Shown: piece after piece, positions 53,990 to 62,714 of the stretch | Numbering within the stretch: position 1 is the first letter of the stretch | Layout: each line of letters begins with the position of its first letter | Origin: Streptomyces viridochromogenes | GTDB lineage: Bacteria > Actinomycetota > Actinomycetes > Streptomycetales > Streptomycetaceae | Length of the DNA stretch: 64,000 nt | Assembly (NCBI RefSeq): GCF_001270495.1 | Contig: NZ_LGUR01000222.1 | Location: forward strand, 1-64,000 | Direction: 5' to 3' | The notes under the pieces: model-generated | What the model saw: the letters and a program-made list of their open reading frames with translations, nothing else | Told to the model about the DNA's origin: nothing | The model's database searches: none | Program-made: the position numbers and the translations under genes

Positions 53990-54350
53990 CGTCACGCTCT
54001 CCAATTGATACGGGGCACAACCCCGTTTCTCTTGGATGGCTCAGATATGGGACGACTCGTTGCCGTATAGCGCCATTTGCGAGGAGATCTGCCAACAGAG
54101 CTGTGAAGATATCATGACTTGTTGGTGCCTTTGAGGTGGCCTCCATCTCTCCGGCGTGAGCGTTCTGCGCCGCCCGCCCGGCGGGATCTGCCGGGCCCCT
54201 CACTCCCCGTGATAGGGAAAGCCCTACGGCTCGAACTCGCCGGTAATCAACTCCTTGTCCACACCCCCCTCCTGCGTGAGAATGCGCATGACAAAAGTGC
54301 GGGTGACCGGAGATTTTCCGGTCACCCTCCTCGTATGAGGGGACCCCCAC
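53990..54350. other. Divergent control region with lower GC
   Basis: 361 bases, clearly less GC-rich than the genes, between the GT2 and trypsin-like genes. Holds a hairpin ACGGGG-CACAA-CCCCGT (54010-54026) just upstream of the GT2 start, and on the other side a perfect 11-bp hairpin GGGTGACCGGA/TCCGGTCACCC (54301-54327) 23 bases before the protease ATG. No gene seen. Confidence 0.5.
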
Positions 54351-55283
54351 ATGAGAAAACCGCTCGGCGCCGCCCTCCTCGCCCTGGCGATAGCCGGGGC
54401 CGGCGCCGCACCCGCGGTCGCGGCTCCCGTGGACTCGGCCGCTTCCTTCGGCAAGAGCGTGGACACGGGCTCGGTCACGTCGGTGGTCAATGACACCGTC
54501 GCCTCCACCGCGGACACCCTCGGCCAGGTCCTGAACAGCCCCAAGGTTCAGGCCGTCAACTTCGCGGGCACCGTCGCGCTCAGCAACTGTTCCGGCTCCG
54601 TCGTCCGTTTCCCGGACTCGGAGGGCAACGACCCGGCGCTGGTGATGACCAACGGCCACTGTCTGGAGACCGGCATGCCGGGCCCGGGCGCTGTCGTGGT
54701 CGACCGGGCCTCCAGTCGTACCTTCAGTCTGCTCAACGCCTCGGGCAGCCGGGTCGGCACGCTGCGGGCCAGCAAGATCGCTTACGGGACGATGACCGAC
54801 ACGGACGTCGCCTTCTACCAACTCACCACCACGTACGCGCAGATCAAGAGCTCGTACAACATCAACCCGCTCACGGTGGCCGACACCCACCCGGTCAAGG
54901 GCACCGCCATCACCGTCGCCTCCGGCTACTGGAAGCGGCTTTACAACTGCAATATCGACGGGTTCGCGTACCGCCTCAAGGAAGGTGACTGGACCTTCAA
55001 GGACTCCGTCCGCTACACCTCCGCCTGCAACACCATCGGCGGCACGTCCGGCTCCCCGGTCATCGACCAGGCCACCAACCAGGTCGTCGCCGTCAACAAC
55101 ACCGGCAACGAGGACGGCGAGCGCTGCACGGTCAACAACCCGTGCGAGGTCGACGAGAGCGGCAACGTCACCGTCCGCCAGGGCATCAACTACGCCCAGG
55201 AGATCTACCAGATCCACGCCTGCTTCGGCGTCGACAACAAGCTCGACCTGAGCGCGAGCGGATGCGTGCTGCCCAAGCCGTAA
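54351..55283 (+). CDS. Secreted trypsin-like serine protease
   Basis: 310 residues. Signal peptide (LGAALLALAIAGAGAAPAVA) then a chymotrypsin-fold domain with His103 in TNGHC, Asp152 in TDVAFYQL and Ser233 in GGTSGSPV. Cysteines flanking the active-site regions and at the C-terminus (HACFG, SGCVLP) suggest disulfides. No anchor, so released. The hairpin just upstream may affect expression. Substrate unknown. Confidence 0.88.
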   Translation: MRKPLGAALLALAIAGAGAAPAVAAPVDSAASFGKSVDTGSVTSVVNDTVASTADTLGQVLNSPKVQAVNFAGTVALSNCSGSVVRFPDSEGNDPALVMTNGHCLETGMPGPGAVVVDRASSRTFSLLNASGSRVGTLRASKIAYGTMTDTDVAFYQLTTTYAQIKSSYNINPLTVADTHPVKGTAITVASGYWKRLYNCNIDGFAYRLKEGDWTFKDSVRYTSACNTIGGTSGSPVIDQATNQVVAVNNTGNEDGERCTVNNPCEVDESGNVTVRQGINYAQEIYQIHACFGVDNKLDLSASGCVLPKP

Positions 55284-55317
55284 CCGGCAAGCTGCAAACC
55301 AGCAAGCGGTGGACCGG

Positions 55318-56940
55318 CTAGGCGGTTCTACGGATCGCCCGTCCCGCCAGTACGTCCGTGCGGCGGCCGTCCTCGATCACGAAACGGCCGTCGATCAGGA
55401 CGTGCGGGATGCCCGTCGGTAGCGTGCGCGGCTCCTCGAAGGTGGAGCCCGCCGCTACCGTCGCCGGGTCGAACAGCACCAGGTCCGCCCGGTGTCCCTC
55501 GCGGACCAGCCCTCGGTCGGGCAGCCGCAGCCGCGCCGCCGGGCGCCCGGTCAGATGGGCGACGCACTCCTCCAGGGACAGCACCCCCAACTCCCGCACG
55601 TACCGGCCGAGATAGTGCGGGAACGTGCCGTACGCCCGTGGATGCGGCTTGGTGCCGCGCAGGATGCCGTCCGAACCGCCGGTGTGGACGCGGTGCCGCA
55701 TGATCGTCCGCACGTTCTCCTCATGGCCGACGTGCTGGAGGATCGTCGAGCCCAGCCGGTCGTCCAGGAGCAGCCGGCGCGCGGTCACCCAGGGCGCCTC
55801 GCCCCGTGCCTTTGCCGACTGCCGGATCGTACGGCCGACGAAGTCCCCGAGCGCCGGGTCGCTCACGCCGGAGATCTCGATCGTGTCCCACTCGATGGGC
55901 ACGCCGTGGCAGCCGTCCGCGCCGATGACCTCCATGTGGTGCCGGATGCGTTCGGCGGTGTCGTCGTCGGCCAGCCGGGCCAGGACCGCCTCGGGGCCGC
56001 CCTCGCTCGCCCAGCTCGGCAGCATGGCGACCAGCGTCGTACAGCCGGGTGTGTAGGGGTAGGTGTCGAGGGTGATGTCGGCCCCCGACTCCAGCGCCTC
56101 GTCCAGCAGCGACAGCAGCTCCGGCGCACGGCCCTTGTTCACGCCGAAGTTCATGGTGGCGTGGGCCAGGTGAAGGGAGCAGCCCGCCTCCCTCGTCAGG
56201 GCCACCATCGCCTCGTACGCCTCCAGGGCCCCGGCCCCGTAGGAGCGGTGGTGCGGGCAGTAGTAGCCGCCGTACGACGCCACCACCCGGCACAGCTCCG
56301 TCAGCTCCGCGTCCTTGGCGTACATGCCCGGCGTGTACGTCAGCCCGGACGACATGCCGACCGCGCCCTGCTCCAGGCCCTCCGCGACCAGCTGCCGCAT
56401 CCGGTCGAGCTCGTCCGGCGTCGCCTCCCGGTCTTCCCAGCCCACGGCGAGGGCGCGGACCGTTCCCTGCGGGATCAGGTAGGCCGCGTTGACCGCGATG
56501 CCCTGGCCCTCGAAACCGGAGTCGAGGCGGTCCAGGTACTCGCCCACCGTCCGCCAGCCGAAGTCGATGTCGTCGCCGGAGCCGTTCCAGCCGGTGATCG
56601 CGCGGCGGACCTCCGCGAGGGTGCGGTCGTCGACGGGGGCGTACGACAGCCCGTCCTGGCCGATGACTTCGAGCGTGACCCCCTGCGCCGCCTTCGCGCT
56701 GTGGTCGGGGTTCCGCAGCAGCTCCAGGTCGCTGTGGGCGTGCATGTCGATGAAGCCGGGGGAGAGGACGAGGCCCTCCGCGTCCAGCTCCCGGCGCGCC
56801 TCGGGGCGTTGACAGCCCGCCGCGGCCGCCTCCTGGACGATCGACACGATCCGGCCGCCGTCCACGACCACGTCGGCGCGGTACGACGGGCCGCCGCTGC
56901 CGTCCACGACGTCCGCGTCCCGGATCACCAGCTCTTCCAT
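55318..56940 (-). CDS. N-acyl-D-amino-acid deacylase (D-aminoacylase)
   Basis: 540-residue amidohydrolase-superfamily enzyme freeing D-amino acids from N-acylated forms. Metal ligands are visible in GFIDMHAHSD (HxH) and in HHRSYG and HLAHATM; the substrate loop and final beta-sandwich (GHRADLVLFDPATV) are complete. It begins the minus-strand half of a D-amino-acid locus with the downstream-oriented PLP enzyme 30 bases upstream of its start, so both probably share one transcript from the operator region at 58275. Confidence 0.92.
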   Translation of the reverse strand: MEELVIRDADVVDGSGGPSYRADVVVDGGRIVSIVQEAAAAGCQRPEARRELDAEGLVLSPGFIDMHAHSDLELLRNPDHSAKAAQGVTLEVIGQDGLSYAPVDDRTLAEVRRAITGWNGSGDDIDFGWRTVGEYLDRLDSGFEGQGIAVNAAYLIPQGTVRALAVGWEDREATPDELDRMRQLVAEGLEQGAVGMSSGLTYTPGMYAKDAELTELCRVVASYGGYYCPHHRSYGAGALEAYEAMVALTREAGCSLHLAHATMNFGVNKGRAPELLSLLDEALESGADITLDTYPYTPGCTTLVAMLPSWASEGGPEAVLARLADDDTAERIRHHMEVIGADGCHGVPIEWDTIEISGVSDPALGDFVGRTIRQSAKARGEAPWVTARRLLLDDRLGSTILQHVGHEENVRTIMRHRVHTGGSDGILRGTKPHPRAYGTFPHYLGRYVRELGVLSLEECVAHLTGRPAARLRLPDRGLVREGHRADLVLFDPATVAAGSTFEEPRTLPTGIPHVLIDGRFVIEDGRRTDVLAGRAIRRTA

Positions 56941-56970
56941 GGCCGATACCTCCCCTCTCTCCCGCGTGTC

Positions 56971-58254
56971 CTAGAAGAACGTGCGGATGTAGTCGACGAC
57001 CGTCCCGTCCGCCTGGGCGACCGGGATCAGCTCCCACTTGTCGAACGACGTGCACGGGTGCGACAGCCCCATCCCGAGCCAGTCCCCGACCTCCAGGTCC
57101 GCCTCCGCGGTCGTCCGCAGCCACGCGTGCTGGTCGGACAGCGCGGTCACCGAGATACCGGTGGCCGGACGCTCGGCGCCGTCGCGGCGCACCACCTGGG
57201 CGAACGGCAGGTCGAGGTCGTACGCCGCGTCGCGCTTGCCCGCGTTGACGAAGGCCTGGTCGGGGGTGGGGCGGGAGACGACCTGGGCCCAGAGGCGGAA
57301 GGCGGGTTCGAGGGCGCCCTCCTGCGGGACCCGGTTGAACGGGGTCAGCTTGCGGTAGTGGCCGTCGTCGTGCGAGACGTACGCGCCCGAGCGCAGCAAC
57401 TTCAGTACCGGGAGGGAGAGTTCGGGGATCTCGGCGAACACCTCCGCCACCGCGTCGAACCACGCGCTGCCACCCGCGCTGACGACGATCTCCTCCAGCC
57501 CCGCGAAGCGCCCCGCCTTGTCGAACTCGGCGGCCAGCGCCACCAGCCGGCGCAGCCACGCGTGCACCCGCTCGGGGTCCGCCCGCGGGACCTCGCCCTC
57601 GTACCCCGCGACGCCCGCCAGCCGCAGCGTCGGCACGGCCGCCACCGCGTCCGCGACGGCCGCGCACTCATCCTCGGTACGGACACCGGTCCGGGCACCC
57701 TCGCCGGCCGCCAGCTCGACCACGACGTCCACGGGGCGGGTGGCCCCGGCACCGCGCAGCGCCGCGTCCATCTGCTCCACGCCGCGCACGGAGTCGACGT
57801 AGGTGATGAGGCGGAAGTCGTCGTCGGCGGCCAGCTCGGCCGCGATCCAGCGCAGGGCGGCCGCGTCCACCAGCTCGTTCGCGAGGAAGATCCGCTGGAC
57901 GCCGTACGCCCGCGCGACCCGCACCTGGTGCGGCACCGCGAGCGTGATGCCCCACGCCCCGTGCTCGATCTGCCGCTGGAACAGCTGCGGCGCCATGGAG
58001 GTCTTGCCGTGCGGGGCGAAGGCGAGGCCGTGCCGGACGGCGTACGTCTCCATGAGGTCGAGGTTGTGCTCCAGGCGCTCGGCGGAGAGCGCGAGCACGG
58101 GGGTGGCGAAGCCGTCGGTGAAGAGGTTGCGGCGCTGGGCGGTCAGCTCGGCGACGGTCAGGCCGTCGGCATCCGGAGGGAGGCCCTTGAAGCGGTGGTC
58201 GACGCGTTCCTCTCCGAGGCGGGCGAGGGCGTCCGCGGGGCTGTCGGCTGTCAT
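56971..58254 (-). CDS. D-serine-dehydratase-like PLP enzyme (amino acid deaminase)
   Basis: 427-residue fold-type III PLP enzyme with an alanine-racemase-like N-terminal barrel (PLP lysine Lys84 in APHGKTSM) and the C-terminal domain of eukaryotic-type D-serine dehydratase, including the zinc pair in SHPCTSFDKW. Such enzymes dehydrate D-serine or D-threonine, or act as aldolases. In this locus a D-amino-acid deaminase is most likely, with RidA clearing its enamine product. GGGAGG precedes ATG 58254. Confidence 0.88.
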   Translation of the reverse strand: MTADSPADALARLGEERVDHRFKGLPPDADGLTVAELTAQRRNLFTDGFATPVLALSAERLEHNLDLMETYAVRHGLAFAPHGKTSMAPQLFQRQIEHGAWGITLAVPHQVRVARAYGVQRIFLANELVDAAALRWIAAELAADDDFRLITYVDSVRGVEQMDAALRGAGATRPVDVVVELAAGEGARTGVRTEDECAAVADAVAAVPTLRLAGVAGYEGEVPRADPERVHAWLRRLVALAAEFDKAGRFAGLEEIVVSAGGSAWFDAVAEVFAEIPELSLPVLKLLRSGAYVSHDDGHYRKLTPFNRVPQEGALEPAFRLWAQVVSRPTPDQAFVNAGKRDAAYDLDLPFAQVVRRDGAERPATGISVTALSDQHAWLRTTAEADLEVGDWLGMGLSHPCTSFDKWELIPVAQADGTVVDYIRTFF

Positions 58255-58274
58255 GGAGCCTCCCTGATCGAGTC

Positions 58275-58293
58275 CGTTGCAGATCCTGCAACG
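58275..58293. promoter_or_regulatory. IclR-type operator of the D-amino-acid locus
   Basis: Perfect palindrome CGTTGCAG-ATC-CTGCAACG in the divergent control region between the deaminase (58254) and kinase (58393) genes; a second partial dyad GCG-TATAT-CGC follows at 58300-58310. The IclR gene in the plus-strand operon is the obvious binding protein. Confidence 0.7.
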
Positions 58294-58392
58294 CTCATTG
58301 CGTATATCGCTTACCGCTGTCTAACATCTCGGCCAACCGCGGGTCAACGGAGCCGCCGATCAACCCGCACCAGACCTGGAGCTACGACGATC

Positions 58393-59724
58393 GTGACCCT
58401 CACCGGACCCTGCAACGCCCCCGACGTCGTGGACGTCGTCGCGCTCGGCGAGTCCATGGTCACGTTTCTGCCCTCGCGGCCGGGGCGCCTCGCCGACGTG
58501 CCGTCGTTCGAGCGGGGGATCGGGGGCGCGGAGTCGAACGTCGCCTGCGCACTGGCTGCCGCGGGGCACTCCGTGCGGTGGGTGAGCCGGGTCGGGGTCG
58601 ATGGGTTCGGCGACCATCTGGTGGAGGCGATCGGGGGGTACGGCGTCGACGTCTCGGCGGTGGGGAGGGATACGGCGCGTCCGACCGGCGTGTACTTCCG
58701 CACGGCGGGGGACAGGGCGACGGACGCCCACGAGGTGGCGTACTACCGGGCGGGGTCGGCGGCGTCGGCCATGTCCGTGGCGAACGTCGACCTGGCGGCG
58801 GTCCGTTCGGGCCGGGTGCTGCATCTTTCGGGGATCACCGCGGCGTTGTCGGAGGGGTGCCTGGGGTTGATGCGGGAACTGACGGCTCCCTGCGAGGGCC
58901 GCCCGCTGGTCTCGTTCGACGTCAACTACCGGGCGGGGCTGTGGGGAGCCGGCGACGGGCCGGGCGTGCTGCTGGAGCTGGCACGGGCGGCCGACGTGGT
59001 CTTCGTGGGGGAGGACGAGGCGGAGGAGGCGTGGGGCCTCACGGGCGGACCGGAGGCGGTGCGGGCTGCCTTGCCGGAGCCGGGGGTGTTGGTGGTGAAG
59101 CAAGGAGCGGTGGGGGCTACTGCGTTTGTGTCGGTTGCGGGTGGTGGTGGGCTGGTCGCGCCCGCGCGGCGGAGCCGCACATGTCACAGCCCCGCGCCCC
59201 TCGGGTCGGCCGAGAGCCGCCAGGCGCAGGCCGCTGACGGCGCTCAGTCAGGCCGCCTCGCCCTAGCCGCGGGCAGTCGTGCCGCTGGGGCGGCTCCCGA
59301 CCCGAAGAGAGGCGGCACCCCGCCGGCGCCGGGCTGCGCGACCCACCCCCGCCCGGCACCCCCGCCGGGCGACCCGCAAAGCAACGCTCCCGTTGTCCCC
59401 CCAACGCCGGACGCCGATGAAACGGCCACTTTCGTGCCCGCCCCCGCCGTGGACGTCGTCGCAGCGACCGGTGCCGGTGACGCCTTCGCCGCCGGATTCC
59501 TCTCCGCCGCTCTCCGCGGGCTGCCCATCCGAGACCGTCTCCGCCACGGTCACCTCTGGGCGGCAGCCACCCTCACCGCCCCCGGCGACCTCGCCGCACC
59601 CCCCTCCCGCGACACCGCCGACCGCCTGGTGGCCCTCGACGACGCCGGGTGGGAGAAACTTCGACTCGGCCCCGGCTGGACGCAAGCCGCTGAACGGGCC
59701 GACGAGGAGGTACGTACGCCATGA
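58393..59724 (+). CDS. PfkB-family sugar kinase with large in-frame insert
   Basis: 443 residues from GTG 58393. Kinase features are normal at both ends: VVALGESMVTFLP, a GGAESNVACALA substrate loop, LSFDVNYR-like VSFDVNYRAGLW, VLVVKQGAVGATAF, and the catalytic GAGDAFAAGF (Asp363). Between residues about 249 and 346 lies a low-complexity Ala/Pro/Arg stretch that does not belong to the family; without it the protein would be about 345 residues, the usual size. Likely a 2-keto-3-deoxygluconate-type kinase; whether it is active with the insert is open. First gene of the kinase-iclR-ridA-gntP operon; stop overlaps iclR (ATGA). Confidence 0.85.
   Translation: MTLTGPCNAPDVVDVVALGESMVTFLPSRPGRLADVPSFERGIGGAESNVACALAAAGHSVRWVSRVGVDGFGDHLVEAIGGYGVDVSAVGRDTARPTGVYFRTAGDRATDAHEVAYYRAGSAASAMSVANVDLAAVRSGRVLHLSGITAALSEGCLGLMRELTAPCEGRPLVSFDVNYRAGLWGAGDGPGVLLELARAADVVFVGEDEAEEAWGLTGGPEAVRAALPEPGVLVVKQGAVGATAFVSVAGGGGLVAPARRSRTCHSPAPLGSAESRQAQAADGAQSGRLALAAGSRAAGAAPDPKRGGTPPAPGCATHPRPAPPPGDPQSNAPVVPPTPDADETATFVPAPAVDVVAATGAGDAFAAGFLSAALRGLPIRDRLRHGHLWAAATLTAPGDLAAPPSRDTADRLVALDDAGWEKLRLGPGWTQAAERADEEVRTP
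59137..59430 (+). repeat. Intergenic-type repeat inserted in the kinase frame
   Basis: About 290 bp inside the PfkB kinase. It shares GGGCTGGTCGCGC (59149-59161; also at 7972-7984) followed by an AGCCGCACATGTCACAGCCC block (59174-59193) then CGCGCCCCT, which I recognise as a dispersed streptomycete intergenic element. It contains no stop in the kinase frame, so translation continues. Confidence 0.7.
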
Positions 59725-60482
59725 GTCAGACCGTCGACCGCGCGCTCAGCATCCTGCCGCTGCTCGCCGAGGGCCCCGCCGACCTGGGCCAGGTCGCCGA
59801 CCGCCTCGGCGTCCACAAGTCCACCGCCCTGCGCCTCCTGCGCACCCTGCACGAGCACGGCCTCGTCTACCGCCAGTCCGACCAGCGCTACCGCCTCGGC
59901 GCCCGCCTCATCGCCCTCGCGCAGGAGGCGATGGAGAACCTCGACATCCGCGAGATCGCCCACCCCCACCTCGTACGCCTCAACGAGCAGTGCGGGCACA
60001 CCGTCCACCTCGCCGTGTACGAGGAGGACGAGGTGCTCTACATCGACAAGGTGGAGAGCCGGTACCCGGTGCGGATGTACTCCCGGATCGGGAAACCGGT
60101 GGCCATCACCGTCGCCGCCGTCGCGAAGCTCCTCCTCGCCGATCTGCCCGAGCACGAGCGCCGCCCCCTCGCCGAGAAGCTCGACTACCCCATGTACACG
60201 GCCCGTTCCACCCCCAACGCCCCCGCCTTCCTGCGGGAGTTGGAGAAGGTGCGCGAACAGGGCTGGGCCACCGACCTCGGCGGCCACGAGGAGTCCATCA
60301 ACTGCGTCGCCGCGCCGATCCGCGGTGCCGACGGCCGGGTCGTCGCCGCGATGTCGGTCTCCGCGCCGAACGTCGTCGTCACCGCCGACGAACTCCTCAC
60401 CCTCCTCCCCCTGGTGCGCCGTACCGCGGACGGCATCAGCGGCGAGTACTCCGGCAGAAACACAGCGAAAGGCACCGCATGA
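59721..60482 (+). CDS. IclR-family regulator of the D-amino-acid locus
   Basis: 253 residues: winged HTH (about 1-65; GQVADRLGVHKSTALRLLRT) and C-terminal IclR effector domain. Starts at ATG 59721 over the kinase stop and stops over the ridA start. Predicted to bind CGTTGCAG-ATC-CTGCAACG at 58275-58293 and control both directions. Effector is likely a D-amino acid or keto acid. Confidence 0.94.
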   Translation: MSQTVDRALSILPLLAEGPADLGQVADRLGVHKSTALRLLRTLHEHGLVYRQSDQRYRLGARLIALAQEAMENLDIREIAHPHLVRLNEQCGHTVHLAVYEEDEVLYIDKVESRYPVRMYSRIGKPVAITVAAVAKLLLADLPEHERRPLAEKLDYPMYTARSTPNAPAFLRELEKVREQGWATDLGGHEESINCVAAPIRGADGRVVAAMSVSAPNVVVTADELLTLLPLVRRTADGISGEYSGRNTAKGTA

Positions 60483-60889
60483 CCGAGAAGATCGCGCTCA
60501 CCCCGAAGACCCACACCACCCCGCCCGCGAAGTTCTCGCACGGTGTGAGGAAGGGGAACATCCTCCAGGTCGCCGGCCAGGTCGGCTTCCTGCCGGCCGT
60601 CGAGGGCCAGGCCCCGACGCCCGCCGGCCCCACCCTGCGGGAGCAGACCCTCCAGACCCTCGCCAACGTCAAGGCGATCCTGGAGGAGGGCGGCGCCTCC
60701 TGGGACGACGTCATGATGATCCGCGTCTATCTGACGGACGTCGACCACTTCGCCGAGATGAACGAGATCTACAACGCCTACTTCGAGGAGCAGGGGCTGA
60801 CCCAGCCACCCGCCGCACGCACGACGGTGTACGTCGGGCTGCCGGCCGGGCTCCTCATCGAGATCGACGCGCTGGCCGTACTCGGCTGA
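60479..60889 (+). CDS. RidA-family enamine/imine deaminase
   Basis: 136-residue trimeric RidA/YjgF protein hydrolysing reactive enamines made by PLP dehydratases. The conserved arginine lies in PAARTTVYVGL, with VAGQVGFLPA near the N-terminus. Start ATG 60479 overlaps the iclR stop. Its presence supports a dehydratase role for the enzyme at 56971-58254. Confidence 0.92.
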   Translation: MTEKIALTPKTHTTPPAKFSHGVRKGNILQVAGQVGFLPAVEGQAPTPAGPTLREQTLQTLANVKAILEEGGASWDDVMMIRVYLTDVDHFAEMNEIYNAYFEEQGLTQPPAARTTVYVGLPAGLLIEIDALAVLG

Positions 60890-60919
60890 CCGTCCCTTCG
60901 ACTCCCGCACGCCGTACAC

Positions 60920-60953
60920 GGCATGGTGTCCGTCATCCCTGGGACGCCATGCC
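60920..60953 (+). promoter_or_regulatory. Intercistronic hairpin between ridA and gntP-type gene
   Basis: GGCATGGTGTCC (60920-60931) pairs with GGACGCCATGCC (60942-60953), 12 bp with one G-U pair and a 10-base loop, in the 114-base gap before the permease. It may attenuate or stabilise the transcript segment. Confidence 0.5.
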
Positions 60954-61003
60954 GCGATCCCCCCTGCCCGAAAGCTTCATGTACTTACCGCGAGGACCCC
61001 CGA

Positions 61004-62491
61004 ATGTCCCCCTTGTCCCTTCCGCTCGCCGCATCCGCCCCGGCCGAGACACCACCCCACACCGGCGGACTGCTCGTCCTCATCGACGGTACGGCCGGAC
61101 TGCTCACGGTCGCCGCCATCGGCATCGCGCTGCTGCTCTTCCTGATCATCAAGACGCGCCTGCAGCCCTTCGTGGCCCTGCTCGCCGTCTCCATAGCCGT
61201 CGGCCTGATGGCGGGCCTGTCCGTCACCGAACTCTTCGGCACCGTCCAGCGGTCGGACGCCGTGTCCACCATCGAGTCCGGCATGGGCGGCATCCTCGGC
61301 CATGTCGCGATCATCATCGGTCTGGGCACCATGCTCGGCGCGATCCTCGAAGTCAGCGGCGGCGCCGAGGTGTTGGCCTCCCGCCTGCTGAACCTCTTCG
61401 GCGAGAAGAGAGCGCCCCTCGCGATGGGCCTGACCGGCCTGATCTTCGGTATCCCGGTCTTCTTCGACGTCGGCATCTTCGTCCTCGCACCGCTCGTGTA
61501 CGCCGCGGCCAAGCGCTCCGGCAAGTCGGTCCTGCTCTACTGCCTGCCGCTGCTGGCGGGCCTGTCGATGACGCACGCCTTCCTGCCCCCGCACCCCGGC
61601 CCCGTCGCGGCCGCCGGTCTGCTCCACGTCCAGCTGGGCTGGGTCATCCTCATGGGCGTCGTCTGCGGCATCCCGGCGGTGCTGGCCGCGTGGGCGTTCT
61701 CCGCCTGGATCGGCAAGCGCATCTTCGTCGCCGTACCGCAGGACCTGGTCGAGGCGGCCGACGAGGCGAAGCGGGCGGTCGTCGACGAGCAGCGGGCCGC
61801 CGGGGTCGACCCCCGGGAGAAGCCCGTCCCCCTCGGCACGGTCCTCGGCATCATCGGTACGCCGCTGGTGCTGATCCTGGCCGCGACCTTCTCCTCGATC
61901 GCCCTGGACCCCTCCACCACCCGCTCGGTGATCGAGTTCTTCGGCAACCCGTTCGTGGCCCTGACGATCGCCCTGCTCCTGGCGTACTACTTCCTGGGCA
62001 TCCGGCGCGGCTGGTCCCGCAAGTCCCTGGAAACGGTGTCGACTTCGTCGCTGAAGCCCGTCGGCAACATCCTCCTGGTGGTCGGCGCGGGCGGTGTCTT
62101 CGGCGCCGTCCTCAAGGCCAGCGGTGTCGCCCAGGCCCTCTCCGACACCTTTAACGACGTGGGCCTTCCGGTCATCGTCCTGTCGTACCTGATCTCGGTG
62201 GTCCTCCGAGTCGCCCAGGGCTCGGCAACGGTCGCGATCGTCACGACGGCCGGCATCGTCGCCCCCCTGCTCACCGAGGGCGACCACTCCCAGCCCTTCG
62301 TCGCCCTGGTCATCATGGCCATCTCGGCCGGCTCGATCTTCGCCTCGCACGTCAACGACGGCGGCTTCTGGATCGTCGCCAAGTACTTCGGCATCACCGA
62401 GCGGGACACGTTGAAGACCTGGACGGTCCTGGAGAGCGTGCTGTCGGTGGCCGGCTTCGTGGTGGCGGCGGTGCTGAGCGTGTTCGTCTAG
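61004..62491 (+). CDS. GntP-family permease
   Basis: 495-residue proton symporter of the gluconate/D-serine (GntP/DsdX) family, about 12-14 TM segments, with the signature HAFLPPHPGPVAAAG and the C-terminal SHVNDGGFW. Context with a D-serine-dehydratase-like enzyme makes D-amino acid uptake plausible; gluconate is the alternative, given the sugar kinase. Start ATG 61004 follows GAGGACC. Confidence 0.92.
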   Translation: MSPLSLPLAASAPAETPPHTGGLLVLIDGTAGLLTVAAIGIALLLFLIIKTRLQPFVALLAVSIAVGLMAGLSVTELFGTVQRSDAVSTIESGMGGILGHVAIIIGLGTMLGAILEVSGGAEVLASRLLNLFGEKRAPLAMGLTGLIFGIPVFFDVGIFVLAPLVYAAAKRSGKSVLLYCLPLLAGLSMTHAFLPPHPGPVAAAGLLHVQLGWVILMGVVCGIPAVLAAWAFSAWIGKRIFVAVPQDLVEAADEAKRAVVDEQRAAGVDPREKPVPLGTVLGIIGTPLVLILAATFSSIALDPSTTRSVIEFFGNPFVALTIALLLAYYFLGIRRGWSRKSLETVSTSSLKPVGNILLVVGAGGVFGAVLKASGVAQALSDTFNDVGLPVIVLSYLISVVLRVAQGSATVAIVTTAGIVAPLLTEGDHSQPFVALVIMAISAGSIFASHVNDGGFWIVAKYFGITERDTLKTWTVLESVLSVAGFVVAAVLSVFV

Positions 62492-62582
62492 CGGCGAGGG
62501 CGCCTTTCCGTGCCGGCTGCCGTTGCCTGACGGCTCGGAGACGGAGGCGGACTCGCCCAGCTGGTGGGGCTGCTCGGTCTTC

Positions 62583-62609
62583 GCCTCCCACGCCTCCCAC
62601 GCCTCCCAC
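62583..62609 (+). repeat. 9-bp tandem repeat
   Basis: GCCTCCCAC occurs three times in a row in the 223-base gap after the permease. No gene or clear terminator is seen in that gap; a 6-bp GCGCGC hairpin lies at 62617-62631. Confidence 0.7.
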
Positions 62610-62714
62610 GGCGCCCGCGCGCGGAGCGCGCTGACGGATGCGGCGAGCCTGTTCGTGTAACGATGCGGGGGCTGGTTGTGCGGGACACAGGGTTGTCGAC
62701 CATACTGCTCCGCT

